Made by a program: the position numbers and the translations under genes. Shown here one piece after another: positions 1-37,099 of a stretch of DNA of 64,000 bases. The notes beneath the pieces were generated by a model. It was not told the DNA's origin and did not search any database. It was given only the letters and a program-made list of their open reading frames with translations. Positions within the stretch are counted from its first letter, which is position 1; each line of letters starts with the position of its first letter. The DNA comes from Bugula neritina (Eukaryota; Bryozoa; Gymnolaemata; Cheilostomatida; Bugulidae): positions 12,595,722 through 12,659,721 of the forward strand of contig OZ037766.1 of NCBI GenBank assembly GCA_964035545.1. The letters are read 5' to 3'.

Positions 1-1052
1 ACCTATTGCTTATAGTTTATGGCTATTGTCATTACCATTATGATTATTATTATGCTACTTTAATTCAGTATTTAAATTTTAAATAAATGATAGATTAAAG
101 TACAAGTTAGACTTGATAAATGTAATAGTCAAATTAGCAATTAAATAATCTCAATAAATTTGATGTAAAATAAATATAGGTATTTATATTTATAGTTGTT
201 GAAAATAAGTTTAAAATATAGAAATAACAGATGTAGTGGATAAAAATGAATTAAAAGTTGAATAATTTGATGGCAATATTCATATTAATTAGTGTAATTA
301 TATTATCAATGAAAATACTAAATATCAATTATAATATTATATTATTTATTATCATAATAATAATAATCAGGCAATCATGCCATAAATCTAATGAGAATGA
401 CTAGACTCGCGTAAAATATTAATATGTAGCATCAAGTTCACATTTAACTCCGAAATTGCAAACAGAGTAACCTGTTTAGCTTTATTATTATTATGGTTAT
501 CAAGAATAAATGTAGCATTAGTTACCGTTATAAATTATAAATTTTACATTGTAGTCATAATGCTAATTAAGAAAGAGTTTTTTAAGATTTAATAATAATG
601 TATTATGCTATTGCTTGTTATTGTAAGTTAGTGTGGTAATTATTATCATCATTATGATTGCTGTCAATGTCCAACTTTGATTCTTAATTAGCCTTAGTCC
701 TTACCAATATTATTATGTTTACTATGATCATATCAATTGTCATTGTGACTTCTACTAATAGCTAAATTTAGTGTGTAGGCTAAAGTGACTTGCAAGTTTT
801 TAATCAACTTTTCAACTGATGTATGTAATGCTCATTTGAAATTACCAATTGATCGCAACTATAATAAACTAAATAAATATTTAAGTTTCATTCAAGCTAG
901 TTTAAATTAATTATTTTATATAATTAATAAATAAGTAAGAATAGATAGAAAAGTTGCCAACATTTAGTTAAACTGATGATACACTTTGTCCTAATTACTC
1001 TAACAATTAATTTGCCTAATAACGAAACATAGTTAATTAGTTAACTACTAAG
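1..1052. other. AT-rich flank with simple-sequence drift, no exon located
   Basis: Very AT-rich sequence with scattered degenerate ATT/ATG trinucleotide tracts (for example around 40-60, 340-370 and 640-660). The missing first coding exon of the MRPS7 gene should lie here or left of the window, but I could not identify a convincing ATG exon with a matching donor phase. Confidence 0.5.
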
Positions 1053-4000
1053 CTACTCTGTGGTATCATTGTATGCAGAAGTTTATTATAATTTATTTAA
1101 TTGTCGTCTTTGTAGTAATAGAACACTTACTACTTCTACCCCTGCCCACTCAGTGTATAACCCACGGTATGTTGAACCATTCACTGATAAAAGCAAGCTC
1201 CCTGCATCAATAGATGATTTCGGAGAAAGAGTTTTCTTACCTGTGAAGGCACTAGTTCCCAGTCACAAGATAACGCATTACCATGACCCTCTAGTGGAGT
1301 TAGTTATTATAATATTAATATTCAATCATAAATAATATAAAGACATATGTTGTGTTTATTAATGTATAATCCATATATTAGGATTGTTAATTGTTTTCCG
1401 GGTAAATCAATTTACTTTTTTTAATACTAATGTTATTGGTTCTGATAAAATTTATTAGTTACACTTATATTTTGACATCTGCAATGGGTGTAGTTGTGCT
1501 GCTGCTTTATTCATATTACTTGGTTGATAATTTTAGGCGATTCATTAATTGTTGTATGAGTCATGGGGAAAGAAACTTAGCAAAAGAGATAGTGGCGAAG
1601 GTAATTTAATGTCAGACTGATAAACTATTTAATGAGGTTGTTTAGACATTCAGATTTTAATAACATCTACAAATTTTCCATTTTAGTGTGATTAATCAAA
1701 TGCTCTTTGTATTTATCCTCTTCACCAATTTATTAAATATAGTAACAAATCATAACGTTTTTACTCTAAATTTGTATATTATTGTTGTGTAGCGGAGAGC
1801 CTCCAAACCCTCCTTTCTTTCTATTTGGAGTTTTTTCTTATTTTCAGGCTTTTGAACGCATCAAGTTGATTCAATTGGATAAGTACTATAAAGCCCAGAG
1901 TGATTTTGAAAGAGAGCAAATCATCTGTGATCCACTGAAAATCTTTCATCTAGCATTTGCTAATGTCAAGCCTGTGTTTAGGTTACTGCGGCACATTAAA
2001 AGTGGCACGATATACATGGTGAGAAAATCAACTATGTCAAGTGCAACTTATTTTATATAAATCTTCATGTAGGTAAAGTAAATATAATATAACATTCTCA
2101 TTAATAACATTCTATGCTTTTCTGCTATAATTCATAGGTTGTTCGTTTTTATATTTCTATGTAAGTAAACCAGTTGAGTCAAATTATTCAAGCCATTGTA
2201 ACAAGTTTATTTGAGTCAAGTATTTAAATTAGCAAGTACTCAAGTACATGTGATTTACACCCAGCTCAGTCCTTTATCATACATTTCTCTGTGGTGTCTA
2301 TAACTTTGCCCCTAATTTACTCACTTGAAACTTTCTGACCATTTAAATGAACTACTGAGTGATACTTTATTATTGCACATTGCATATAGAATATAAATTT
2401 GACGATTATATGCACTGAAATGAAAATTATTCAATTATTTTATTTCATATGTTATTAAAACAATTTTACTAATTTATGAAGATTATATGAGGCTCAGAGT
2501 TTTTTTAATTTGTTTTGGTTAGATTTGTTTTGCCACTGGTGAAGTACAATCAAGTAGTCTAATCTATCTATTGCTCTGTATAAAATGAATAAGAAAGTTA
2601 GTTTCTCAAACTTTCTGTTTATATTCATTTCCTGTTTTCAAGGTTCCAATAGCAGCTAAACCCAACCAGGCAGAGCTGATGGCTTTTTGCTGGCTCAGAG
2701 ATTCTGCTAAAAACAAGCCGAAGTTTGTTTCCTTCTGGGACGCTTTGGCCAGAGAATTGATAGATGCTTCACAAAACACAGTGAGCCTATATAGTGTATA
2801 CATACATTGAGCCTAGAAGTGCATAGGTTGAGCTTGGCGATACATAAGCAAGAGTTGTGTCATCCTTTTAGCTGTTGATTTAGGGTACACAACTCCTTGT
2901 CACCCAGCTATTGATTTGGGAAATGCAACTCCAAAGTTGTTATACACATTTGGGCATATTTACCACTCCCGTTCATTATCACAGCATTTCCTAATTCTAA
3001 AACAAATGTGTAGTATCATTGAACTATAAACCTATAGTTTTTGTTCAGTGTGTAGTATTATTTGCTAGTGTTGATTTAGCAAGCATATATATTTGACTTC
3101 TCACAGTTTAGTTTGAATTATTTCTAAGTACATTTGTTTTGTCTAGTGATGGAGGTTTGTCTTCAAAATATGAGAATTGCAAAAGAGTGCCAGCTCTTTC
3201 ACCTTATGTTTTGTTGTACTTATTATAAAGGGTAACAATGTTGCAATTAGACAGAAATAGATTTCTGTTTTGGCAATCAAAATAAATTTAATTTCTATTT
3301 TAAGCGCACAACATTTACAGTTTTAGTTTATTATTATAAATATTTGAAACAGTTTCAGATGTCCGAAATTGCTCAATGCATTTAATACCAGCATACCCTG
3401 CAATGGTGTAGTAAGATATTTTTAACTTCATTTTGGAAGTTTTAGGTGCTAATAGCATTTTATTTTTATGAATCTAGAAGTGCATTAAGGCAAGCTATAT
3501 ATACTAATTAGATTGTAAAACAAGTGGGAGCAAATCAAATAAATTGACTTTCTTATTTGTATTCTTCACATGATATTCCAGTAAGTGCAGTTTGTTGTAT
3601 TGATTAGAGAATACCCAGAGATGATTGAAAGTCAATATTGTAATTTGTGTAGGCCAGCTGACTCAAGAAGATTGTAAGTTGAGTGGTTTTTGTTTTAAAG
3701 GAGTCTTCAAAAGTTGTTAGGTTATTGAAAGTTTGAATGCTGATGGTCCAGATGAGTTGTGGGTTTAAAGAAGTGTTTACGGCTTTGTAACTCTTTATTC
3801 TGAAGATGTTCCTTAACAGTGGCAACTTTTAGTATGAAGCATTATGGATCATTGATTTGTGTTCTCATAGTTAGAGTTTAGGAGGAGACTTTCTATTTTA
3901 ATATTTTGTGGTACTTCATAAATTTTAAACTAATAACTGCATTGTTCACTGTTCAAGTTGAATAATACCTAAAGCAGTGCAAGCTGTAGAATATTCAGGG

Positions 4001-7000
4001 GGTTGTCTTCACCACTTTCATATAGCTTGACATATTATTTAACTGATTACTAATTATACCCACTAAAGTCGCATCAAGTATACTGTACACAGTAGTTAGT
4101 TTTTTTAAAAAGAAACCCTTTATCTATTATATGAACTATGCTACGCTTAATAATAAATTATAGTGCTCATGTATAATGTATGAAATGTAATTTAGGAAAG
4201 TTTCGGACTGTTGCTATAATATACTTACTCAATTGAAGTTATAACTAATGAATCCATATCTCTCTAATAAACATAGAGTTCAGATTTTTGAGTGGTTTTT
4301 TACTTTTCGGGATGCTTTCTGGTAAAAGTTGTCTTAGTGCCTTTGTTCTGGTTCACCAAATTGTGCTACTTTATTCAAATACCTTCTTCCTAGTTTTTTT
4401 ATTTCAATTGTGAAACAAATGAAAGTTGACAGTACTAGGTCAGAGTTAGGCTCATTTTTCATTGTCAAGAGCTGATATGTTTAAAATAGAAATATATTAC
4501 GTGCTATTTTATTTAGTTTGTTAAAAGCCAAGTACTAACTTGATGATAATTCCGCTTCTGATCTGGAACTTTTTAGACCAATTCTGCTAGCCATCTCTCT
4601 AGAGCTTCTTTAATACTTTCAAAAATTTAGTTTGGCCAGTTGAAAATTTCACTGAGTTGCCACCCATCAAGATTGTCTCATGCTGACTTCCTTAGCAGCT
4701 TCATAATAACAGTAAAAGGTAGTGGTGAATCCTAGTAGATATCAGCATTTAAAGCTTACTTTAGATTAACCTGTAGATAGTCAAGTAAAAGCTTCAAATT
4801 TTATAATTCTATCAGCTGCCATTCTTAATTATCGATTTTTGCAATTGACTTCTGGGATACCTTACATTTTCAAAAGGCATCAATAGCGATTTAGGATCAT
4901 ATTTATAACTATTAGAAAGTGATTTTCTGCATCAATATGATTTCAGAGTTTCAGTAAAGCTATAGAGGGGGGAATTTGACCGGTTTTTTTTAAGTGAAAG
5001 TATAAATGCGCTTTAATTATAGTCAGCTTTTAGTTAAACTCAAGTCTCTCTCCAATTTTAATTAGTTTTGAGTGTCATTGACTTTTCAGCTCGGATGCTA
5101 TCATCAGTCCATTGCTGTCCTTTGTGTATCTCCTATGTCACTCAAAGTTTCACTGCAGCAACTAAGCCATTCTTGTCATAGGCAGCCTGCAGCATCTTCT
5201 GTGTTTCTTGCACTTTTTCTCAAATTGTATACAATAGATTAATGCTATAAGACTCTAAAAAAATCTATAAAAAGCTTCTAAATTTCTAAAAAAAATTATG
5301 GTCTGATAAATATTCAATTTTCTCTCAAAAAGTGAGCTCGTTTTGCTGGTTTTATGCTCGTTGGTTAATAAAGCTCTCTTAAAATATATAATCTCAAAAG
5401 GTATTTTTTATTTGGTATTATTTTATACTAATTATTTCCATTTGCAGAATTTTTCTATAACTTTTCAGTCTGAAGTTATATAGAAAGTTAGTATCTCCAT
5501 ATTATTCTGAAGAAATATGGTAAGATTAAGATTAAGTTTTCTTGAAGAATTAGGAATAGTGATGGTGTAGATACTAGATATATTATTATGTCATTGGCCC
5601 ACTGGATTTTCTTGCTACAAAATTACAACAAATAAATCAAATGTATAATATTTTGCCAAGCTTGGCATTTTGTATGATAATATCTCTTGTGAACCAAGAA
5701 TTATGTTAAAAATAAAATTATATTCCCACCAGTACCTTTGCTAGACTAATGATCCCGAGGAGAAGCTCCAAGATTTATAGGAAAAGATAAGAGCATCGGT
5801 TTTTGGTTTGTTAGTGAAATGTTGACATCTGATGATACATTTATTTGGGAAGAGCTACATACAATCACAGGTGATCTGCCAATTTGTTAAACAGGTTTTA
5901 TAGGCTATTTGTATTTCCAGGTATTTGACTGGTATTAGTCATAATATACATTAAATTTGAGGCCTAGTTCAGAATATTTATAACTTTTAACTTTTGATCT
6001 TCAAAACTGACCGCCAGTTGTTTGGTTTTCTACATTAGTCTTGTGATTGATGGTGCAGCTAAGTTTTATATCTCATGTTATTTATGCAATCTCTGTTATG
6101 CCTAACTAGACTTTGATATGTCTACCATTAGTGTTCTATTTGGGTCACAGCTATCTTTTCTCCATTATTCTTGACTTCTTACAAATCTGTTCAACTGCTC
6201 ATTTTTAAACAAGAAACTCACCAAAGTTTATAGTCACTATCCCTGTGAGAAACCCCGATGGAAAGAGTTTTTTTAAGCATACTAAGGACTTATTCATATA
6301 TGGCACAGGAGCAAATATAACTGGATGCTCTTCCGAACATCACCAATGGCCTTTACAGGGTTCGGACCCGTGACTTCGTGCTTACTTAGCCAACGCTTTA
6401 ACCTCTAGACCGCGGCTGCTCATTTCTTGAGATGTTTTTCTATTATAAAACTCTTTTTACAGTCATGGAATGTTTTATGCACCTAAGCATTTCATATTTA
6501 AATCTGGTTGTGAAGCAGGAAAAGTGTAACACAAGTTGAATTAATATTGCAAGTCTTATCTCATAGAATATGAAATAATTTGCATGCTGTTTTGGTGAGA
6601 ATCCAGGAGTAATTGTTGCTCATCACTTCACCAGCAAATCACTCTAGAATGAGGAGGCTGCGTGCATGCAGGGTTGGTCATGTGATTGTATAGGTAGTTT
6701 CCTTGAACTCCTCTAACTGCCAATTTGGTAACATAGTGGATGACTGCTTAAAACACCCTGAAAGGGTGTATAGGTGTGGTAAAGTTCAACAAATTTGTGA
6801 ATGAATATTACAATTACTTTCTATGCATGCAATCTCCATAAAAATACAATGCTATTACAATCACGCGTTTCATCCATTGATGAATAATTTAAATAAAATG
6901 CATACATTTGATGATGTTATGCAGTCATCTTGTTCATTTCCATGTATCATCACAAATACATTTGAAAAAATAGATAGCCAGAACTTAATACAGCTCTACC

Positions 7001-7564
7001 TGTTTCCCCTACATAAATTACCTACATTGTAGGTCAGTTTCTGTTTAGTTGGCTAGTTCTAATTTCATAGAAACTGTGCTAGTTTTTGACAAAGCAAGCA
7101 TCAATGTTCCAGGAAATTATATAATTCTTTTGAAATTATTATTACCTGCATTGAATAATAATTCTGGTACATATATTATTGATGTGTTACAAGCATTATG
7201 CATCATATGCAAAGAAATTGTGAATGTGACTGGATGAATAGTGGCTGAATTTACATTCTCAATGTTTTTTTTTCTCAGAAATGTTGACGTCTATTCTTGC
7301 TTGTGATTATAGTAAGCAAGATAGGTGGCCTTCTTTTAAAAAATAGTTTATGCTAAAATTGTTGAAGTATATTCAATTTGATCATGTTTCCTACTCTCAC
7401 TCCTCATTATTCAATAGAGGCTGTAGTTACTTCAGTGTAAATATTTTCAACCATTTAATAACAGTATTGTAATTCTACAGGGGAAAAGTGTAAGAAAGAA
7501 GCTTGATTTACATAGACAATGTAACCAGAATAAAGCATACGCACACTTCATCTGGACAAAATGA
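1053..7564 (+). CDS. MRPS7: Mitochondrial small-subunit ribosomal protein uS7m (5' incomplete)
   Basis: Mitoribosomal uS7, which binds the 3' domain of the small-subunit rRNA in the mitochondrial matrix. Exons are about 1053-1298, 1537-1600, 1848-2018, 2643-2780 and 7481-7564 (TGA stop). All junctions are GT-AG and keep frame: phase 2 after 1298, then phase 0. Recognisable stretches are HDPLVERFINCCMSHGERNL (uS7m DPVISKF...GGNK region), DPLKIFHLAFANVKP (family NPYTIFHQALKNCEP), a WLRDSAKNK segment, and a C-terminal LDLHRQCNQNKAYAHF (family HDLHKMAEANRALAHY). From 1060 there are 231 codons before the stop, against about 242 residues in human MRPS7, so only a short N-terminal or presequence exon is missing. 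The frame has an upstream stop near 1044 and no ATG, so an acceptor such as the AG at 1051-1052 must be used; that start is uncertain. The last exon is frame-verified but sits 4.7 kb downstream. AATAAA signals lie at 7680 and 7689. Confidence 0.9.
2781..7480 (+). other. MRPS7 last intron (4.7 kb)
   Basis: Non-coding apart from one SINE copy at about 6213-6422. Open frames at 3604-3825 (-), 6823-7032 (+) and 7049-7237 (+) show no recognisable domain and no splice context that would join them to MRPS7. Confidence 0.6.
6213..6422 (-). mobile_element. tRNA-derived SINE, copy 1
   Basis: Read on the minus strand, it starts GAGCAGCCGCGGTCTAGAGG, has a box A-like GGTCTAGAGGTTA and a box B-like GGGTCCGAACCC, then a non-tRNA body (GCTCCTGTGCC..., GGGATAGTGACTATAAACT) that ends near GGTGAGTTTC. 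The same head and body recur at 62497-62706. CTGCTCATTT occurs at both ends (6195-6204 and 6416-6425) and may be a target-site duplication, but it overlaps the first bases of the element. There is no coding capacity. It lies inside the last MRPS7 intron, antisense to the gene. Confidence 0.85.
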
Positions 7565-7679
7565 CGCTACAGCTCGGGATTGGGTATTCAAATCAGTGTA
7601 TATCATTCATAAGTATTACAATGGTTTGGTTTTCTACTTTTATTTTTGTTTTATATCACAGGATATATTATAAACTTTA

Positions 7680-7694
7680 AATAAACAAAATAAA
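7680..7694 (+). promoter_or_regulatory. Poly(A) signals of MRPS7
   Basis: Two overlapping-spaced AATAAA hexamers, at 7680-7685 and 7689-7694, about 115 to 130 bases after the MRPS7 stop. Confidence 0.6.
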
Positions 7695-8346
7695 GACAGA
7701 CAATCATGTTTTGTATTGACTTAGAAACTTTTAACAGTTATTGTGTGAAAAGATATGACATGAACTATATGGTAACAAAGAAAAGAAAAAACAACTTTGT
7801 GTGTACTATGTATGCTATATACCACTAAGACTAGCGCTATATCAAGCCAGTAGCCATCTGTAACTACGTGTTTTTACAGCATAGCAGAATTTTAAAAACA
7901 GTGTGCAGCTAAATGGTATTACATGTATAGTATTACTATATACGAAAAATTGACAGCACCTTTGAACAGGCCAAGTGCCTTGCTATCTTACACTGGCTTG
8001 ATAACTTCTTACATACAAGAATAAACATACAATATTTTTGAAGAACCAGTGCAACAAGGTGACAAACATAAACGAGTACTGCTGCTAATATATTTCAATG
8101 ATAATTTTAAAGAAAATAAATATTCAAAGAGTGTTTGTATTAGTGGAGAATGTTTTGTGTACTCTTGCTGAATATTAAATTTTCACAAAAATATGGCATC
8201 AAACTTTAAGAAATTTTGTAATTCCCAGCAAGATTGGAATGTCGAAAACTATTGGTTAAAATATCTTTCTTGCCAAAATGAGACATCTACATTTACTAGA
8301 AATGAATAAATAGAAGTTAAAATTTGAAAATGTGTGATTGAAATCG

Positions 8347-25791
<17,445 letters not shown>

Positions 25792-27555
25792 TTTCTTTCA
25801 GTTTAGCTAAAGTATTGCGCAATTTCTCTAGGCTCCAAATGTATGAAGTGGCAAGTTGTTTCTAAAGATTATGATGCATTTAACAACATGGGCTAAATAT
25901 GCCTAGTTTAGTTCAATGGAATAATACCCACAGTAATATAATCACTGATAACAATTTAAATAACATCATTTAGCCAGAATGTTTCAAATTATCTACATTC
26001 ATAAAATAAATTAGAACAAACAACCAAGCATTGTTATCTCAAAAAATCTTAAACATATGGAATTAATTTGGAGTTGTTTTCTCTCAACTAATGTAATTTG
26101 CAATTGAAAAGTTCAAGGTTATCCACGCCTGTCGTTAATTACGAATACTTCATAGCTGGTGTTATTAAAATTTTAATAAATTGTTAACTGTCATCGTTTA
26201 TAATTACTGTGAAACCGGATATCAAAATGAAAATGGTTATTTTTAATTTTTTCTTTGTAATAATAATAATTATAGACACTGCTCATAATATACGTCTATG
26301 ATTTTGAATTCTATGGTATACTACGTCTACTGGGCTACTACTACAGTACTAGTACTAATACAAATACTAATAGTAATACTAATAGTAATACTAATAGTAA
26401 TAGTAATACTAATACTAATGCCTAATGGTAATACTAATAGTAATAGTAATACTAATAGTAATAGACATAGTACTACTACTAGTACTAGTACTAGTAGTAC
26501 TACTGAATGTTGAAACTTTATCATGATGATGCCAAACTCAATCTGGTCAATCACAATGACAATGGGCATGGCAATGATTATGATATTGATTCACAATCGG
26601 TATCACAATCCGACCATGACAATAACAATTACAAAATTACTATTATTGTGAATAGCCATAGGAAACTAAAATTCACAGTCAAACTCAAACTGTTATTAGA
26701 AGTATGTTGGTGCTAAACTTAAACTAGAGTAATGTTTACAGTTACACAGTAAAACAATTAAACATAAGCAACTGTTGACTTTAGGCATAATCATAATGAT
26801 AATCATAATGTGAAGGACTTATACTCAAATATTGTATAAAATTACTGTTGGCGTTTGCCGTTTTTGTAATGATAATCATAATTCATAACATAAATAAGAT
26901 AAATAAATAAGTAGATGTTGATGTTCATATTAGTGTTATTTATTACTTATTAGTATTACTATTAGTACAAGTTTAAGTATTCGCATTGGTGTAATTTTAT
27001 TATAATTATAGCATTAATTATATACAAATCAAATATATTGATATTTAATTTTTTATATTGATATTCATAGCAAATTAAAAACGAGTATTTTGCTAATTTT
27101 CAAAGTGAAATTTTAGGTGTATAGGCAGATCGATTCATTGCCCGTTCATTCTGTAGAAAACACCATACCTTTATCTTGCTAAACTCCGGACACTACTGTA
27201 CACTTGAAATGTAACCCTTTAATTTCTATTTTAATGGCTTTCATAAATTTAACAAATTTTCATTCTTACTGTATAATTGTGAACATTTAATCTAAATTAC
27301 ACATGCATTGTTTAGATAAAGCTTGAAGTTTGCCATTGTCATAGGCAAAAGTTATGAATCAATTTTTATTACATACAACCACATTAAATAGTTGCATCTT
27401 TTATTAGGTAGTCTGATTTCGTGTCAGTTACTATAGAATAGTTTTTTTCAATTTTATGGAAAGCTTTTATTTTTCTTAAAGCTTCTACTGGTTAATAATT
27501 GGCTCACTTACCTTTTTTATTCCTGCTATATTTTTCATCTTTTAGAGTAGATGTC
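25792..27555. other. Divergent intergenic region PKA / carbonic anhydrase
   Basis: Head-to-head spacing of about 1.8 kb. It contains a block of degenerate ACTAATAGTAAT-type hexamers (26340-26510), followed by drifting AATGATTATGAT-type sequence to about 27000. No exon recognised. Confidence 0.5.
26336..26512. repeat. Degenerate (ACTAAT/AGTAAT)n tract
   Basis: Interspersed ACTAAT and AGTAAT hexamers ending in an ACTAGT/ACT run. The same motif class recurs at 37100-37210 and 37310-37850. The open frames on both strands here are translations of the repeat. Confidence 0.85.
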
Positions 27556-33506
<5,951 letters not shown>

Positions 33507-33983
33507 AAGTATTTTTGCGTACTAATAGCCAATAACCCGCCAGTACACTATTTGAGATTACAAGCCACTGATATGCACTATGAGCTGTACTGGAATAAGG
33601 CTGCTTGTTGCTTACTGTATAAACCTGCTATCACCATAACTTGATATTATTTTTTGGCCCCAGGATATTTAGCTTATTATTTAGTTTTGTGCTAACCATT
33701 ACTTATTAGAGAACTTAATATGCCTTTATTTATTGATGTCTGCTTTTCACTACATTATGTTTACAATTTTGAATTTTCTCAATTTATTCTTTTAATTTTA
33801 CTAATAATTTTATGTTACTACTACCATGTTGTATTTACATTGCAAACCAATAAATTTACCAGGAGTAATGGTGATGAAACTGGATGTCTTCGCTACTTAT
33901 AAACTTGGTAAATAGAAATTTGCACAGAGTTTTGGACATCACACGTATTATTGTCAGAACAATATTAATCTACAGATGGAAAT

Positions 33984-34008
33984 AATAAACATCAAAAAAT
34001 GTTTTATT
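33984..34008. promoter_or_regulatory. Facing poly(A) signals of carbonic anhydrase and MGST3
   Basis: AATAAA on the plus strand at 33984-33989 suits the carbonic anhydrase 3' UTR. AATAAA on the minus strand at 34003-34008 (TTTATT on plus) suits MGST3, whose stop is at 34131. Cleavage downstream of each would make the two transcript ends overlap slightly. Confidence 0.55.
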
Positions 34009-34130
34009 CTAAGAACATGACTAAATAAAATTATATCAAACGGTGCTTCATAGGAAATGCTACAAAAAACTTCAATTATGTATCAACAACATAAAGTGTA
34101 TATCCATCAGTTAGTTTAAAAACTGTCGCA

Positions 34131-35597
34131 TTATCTCCTAAATCTGGTTTTGCATGCAGCAATAACGCCAGCATGACGTAAACCAAACCCAATGGTGTTG
34201 CCAAGCATCAAAAGTTGTGCCAAGCTGGAAATCATAAATCCAGGACCTCTCTTCGACGAATCTGCAATAATCAATTAATATATGCATAATTTATGATATT
34301 GCATTTCCAAACTAATGATATTCTAATAATAATGCCACATGATGAGATTTAACTGAATCACAAGTACTAGTAAAGAAGATTATCAACATTCCAAAAGATG
34401 TTGAGAAAATTCTGGAACTAATCAAGTTTGGAGCAAGCAAGAGGTCAAATGGCATATTACTGCACCTGTAGTCATGAAATTGTATAAATTCTAAGGCATA
34501 ATGACATGCATACAGCTGAACCTACCCTCAGCATAAGCCTTGGCATACCAGATTCTACCCACCAGCCACATCACACCGGCACTGGTTGATACTCGCTGAA
34601 AAATTATAATCATACATGTTACATCAATTCTAGTAGATTAGACTTATTTTACAATATTGAAACAGAAAGGCGACATATTCAAGCTTTATAATAGTTTACT
34701 ATATCATCTTATTAATGAAACAAGTTTTGAACTGTAGAACCTTTTATATTAGGACAATTTTAGAAAACATTATCACGTCCTGTTTTTAAAATATAGTAAT
34801 GCAAAGCTCAATGTCGTAACAATTTAATGAAATGGAAATTTAGTTGTCTGTAAACAGTAAGAAGATTCAACACACCATAGCGAGCTGTACTTACTGGATA
34901 CTGCAGTCCTCCCAACAGCATAGTACAAGCAAAGAATGGGTAGTTCTCCAAGTAATTCATGTGTGCTCGCATGATACGGTTAAAAGCTGGCTCATCTTCA
35001 CTATAAGTCAAAGGTGCCTAAAACATGGTGTAGTGTTGGCAAAGACAATGAACTAGCAATTTTAAAAACAAGTGCATATAAACAATCAATTCATTTCAAC
35101 TAGAAAACCAGTTCTGTTAAGCACAGAGGAAAAGTTGATACATGTGCTCATTAGATGGCAAGCAAATACTTTTGTTATTGCATAAATGAGACCTTAAACT
35201 TATTTTAAGCCAGTGAATAAAAGTTCCTACAAAAGATTATTGAAATTGTTGTGAAGGGTTACTTTTTTGGGCAAAATAAAGCTCATAACATATAGGCATG
35301 ATTTAATAAAGATAAAAAGCTTTATATTTTAGTTACATATAAAACAATGGTTACATATAGTGTTAATGATACCCAAGAGGACTTTGTAAGTTATAACTAA
35401 GAAGGAAACTGCTAACAAAAAGCTTTTGAATTTGATAGACATATGACAATAATAGCAGCCACACTTACCTTCACACTATACTGCTTTCTTGCCCTAGCTA
35501 CTTGAACGATGTGATAAATGTTAACTAGACTGCCACCTGCCACAGCCAATACAACATAGCCATATCTCTCTGGTAACACTTGAGCCAAACTTGACAT
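34131..35597 (-). CDS. MGST3: Microsomal glutathione S-transferase 3 (MAPEG family)
   Basis: Integral membrane enzyme of the ER and outer mitochondrial membrane, with glutathione transferase and peroxidase activity. Exons 35469-35597, 34895-35017, 34526-34595, 34131-34261 are phase-consistent, giving 150 residues against 152 in human. Landmarks: MSSLAQVLPERYGYVVLAV (human MAVLSKEYGFVLL), ARARKQYSVK (KARKKYKV), the MAPEG signature FNRIMRAHMNYLENYP (FNCIQRAHQNTLEVYP), WLVGRIWYAKAYAEGDSSKRG (WIVGRVLYAYGYYTG...KR). Four hydrophobic segments are expected. The ATG at 35597 is preferred over in-frame upstream ATGs at 35654 and near 35618 because it matches the family length. The human C-terminal CCH end is absent; this protein ends CKTRFRR. 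Confidence 0.95.
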
Positions 35598-37099
35598 GAT
35601 TGCTAAGAGTCTAGACATATGAATTATAAACAATAGAGTTAAATTACATAACAAATAAGTATTTGATCAACTACTCTTTAAATAGACTAGTGGCAGTTAT
35701 AACAAATGTTGCATGAACTGATTGCTAAAACTTTAGTTTTGAGAGTTAAAATAATTAAAAGTCCACATCAGATATTAAATATTAATCATTGTTGTAAAAA
35801 GTTGACAATTTGAACTGTCATTGTCAAAAGACATGGCCTTGAAATAAACTCTTCTATCTAAGCAACCATGCATACTTTTAAAAAAAAAACTTTTATAAGA
35901 ACGTAAGTCATATCTGAAGAATGCTTAATTAATGGCACACATATTAGGTGAACAAAGAGGAGTCACCAAAAAGATATGGTAACTTACAGTGCAGAGCCTA
36001 CAAATTCATTTTGAATGCCGGCAAACTAAACAGTGATAAGAATGTTTACTTTCAATGTTTGCAACCGTCTACTTGTGTGATACTTATCTGTTTTATCTAA
36101 TAGGTATGAGTCTGCGGCCTACTGTGCAAACTGCAAAATCTTCTTTCACTGCTTCTGCACATTTCATTTATTTGCTAATAAAAATTACTTTAAACTTTAT
36201 AAAGAAAATGGATATATCTAATTCAAAAGATAATATGACCAAACTTTATTAGTGCATTTCACATTGAATCTGCCAATTATGATTGAACTATATAAGCAAA
36301 TAATTAAACTTATTTTGTAATTATTTAGTTGAACTGTAATGATTCATACACTAGTTGAATAAATATATTTATCATTGCCATAAGTATTCGACATCACTAG
36401 TTCAACAGCTAAATGACAAAATGAGAATCAAAAATCAAATATTAGAAAACTTTGAAATAAAGACACTCTTTAGTTTTTAAATATTATATAAACAGCATTT
36501 ACATGATTTTTTGCTGTGTCCACTATTACATAGGATTTAATCATCAGCATATTGACTAAAACTATAGACACTTTTTTTGATATCAAAATATGGCTGAGAT
36601 AAAAATATTTTCGCCTCTTATCTCACAGATGCTGCATAAGCACTGAAGTAGATTCCTGTCTTGGTATAATTTAAAAAAATTGAACAATGTATGCATTAAA
36701 ATAAGACATATTGTACTAGCAGTTTAAAAATTATGAAATGAGGTATATTGGTTTGCAAAGTTTAGATTAGAGATTTCAATTCATTTAGCTTTGTGCTGTT
36801 TAGCAGCGCAAATATATATCTACTTCAGAGGTATTAGCTGCAGTTTTTTGTAGTCCCAATGACCTGTCGTACTTGTTTCGCTTTTTGATTTATTTTTAAT
36901 GATTTACCCACAAGTATTTTTATAGTTTGTTAATAACTTATTCATTACTGTTGGCTCTTTCTTTAACTCTGACTCAAAATTCTATTAGCATAAAATAAAA
37001 AAGACCTAAGAAACACATTAAATAATATTTATCTTTAAAAACTATGCCCCAAGTAATTAGCGAAATGATAATATTTTTAAGAAATGGTAATTTTTTAAC

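Noticed and set aside
6823-7237. Two adjacent plus-strand open frames in the MRPS7 intron
   Set aside because: Different frames, no recognisable domain, no link by splice phase to MRPS7. I considered a degraded retroelement but saw no transposon motif.
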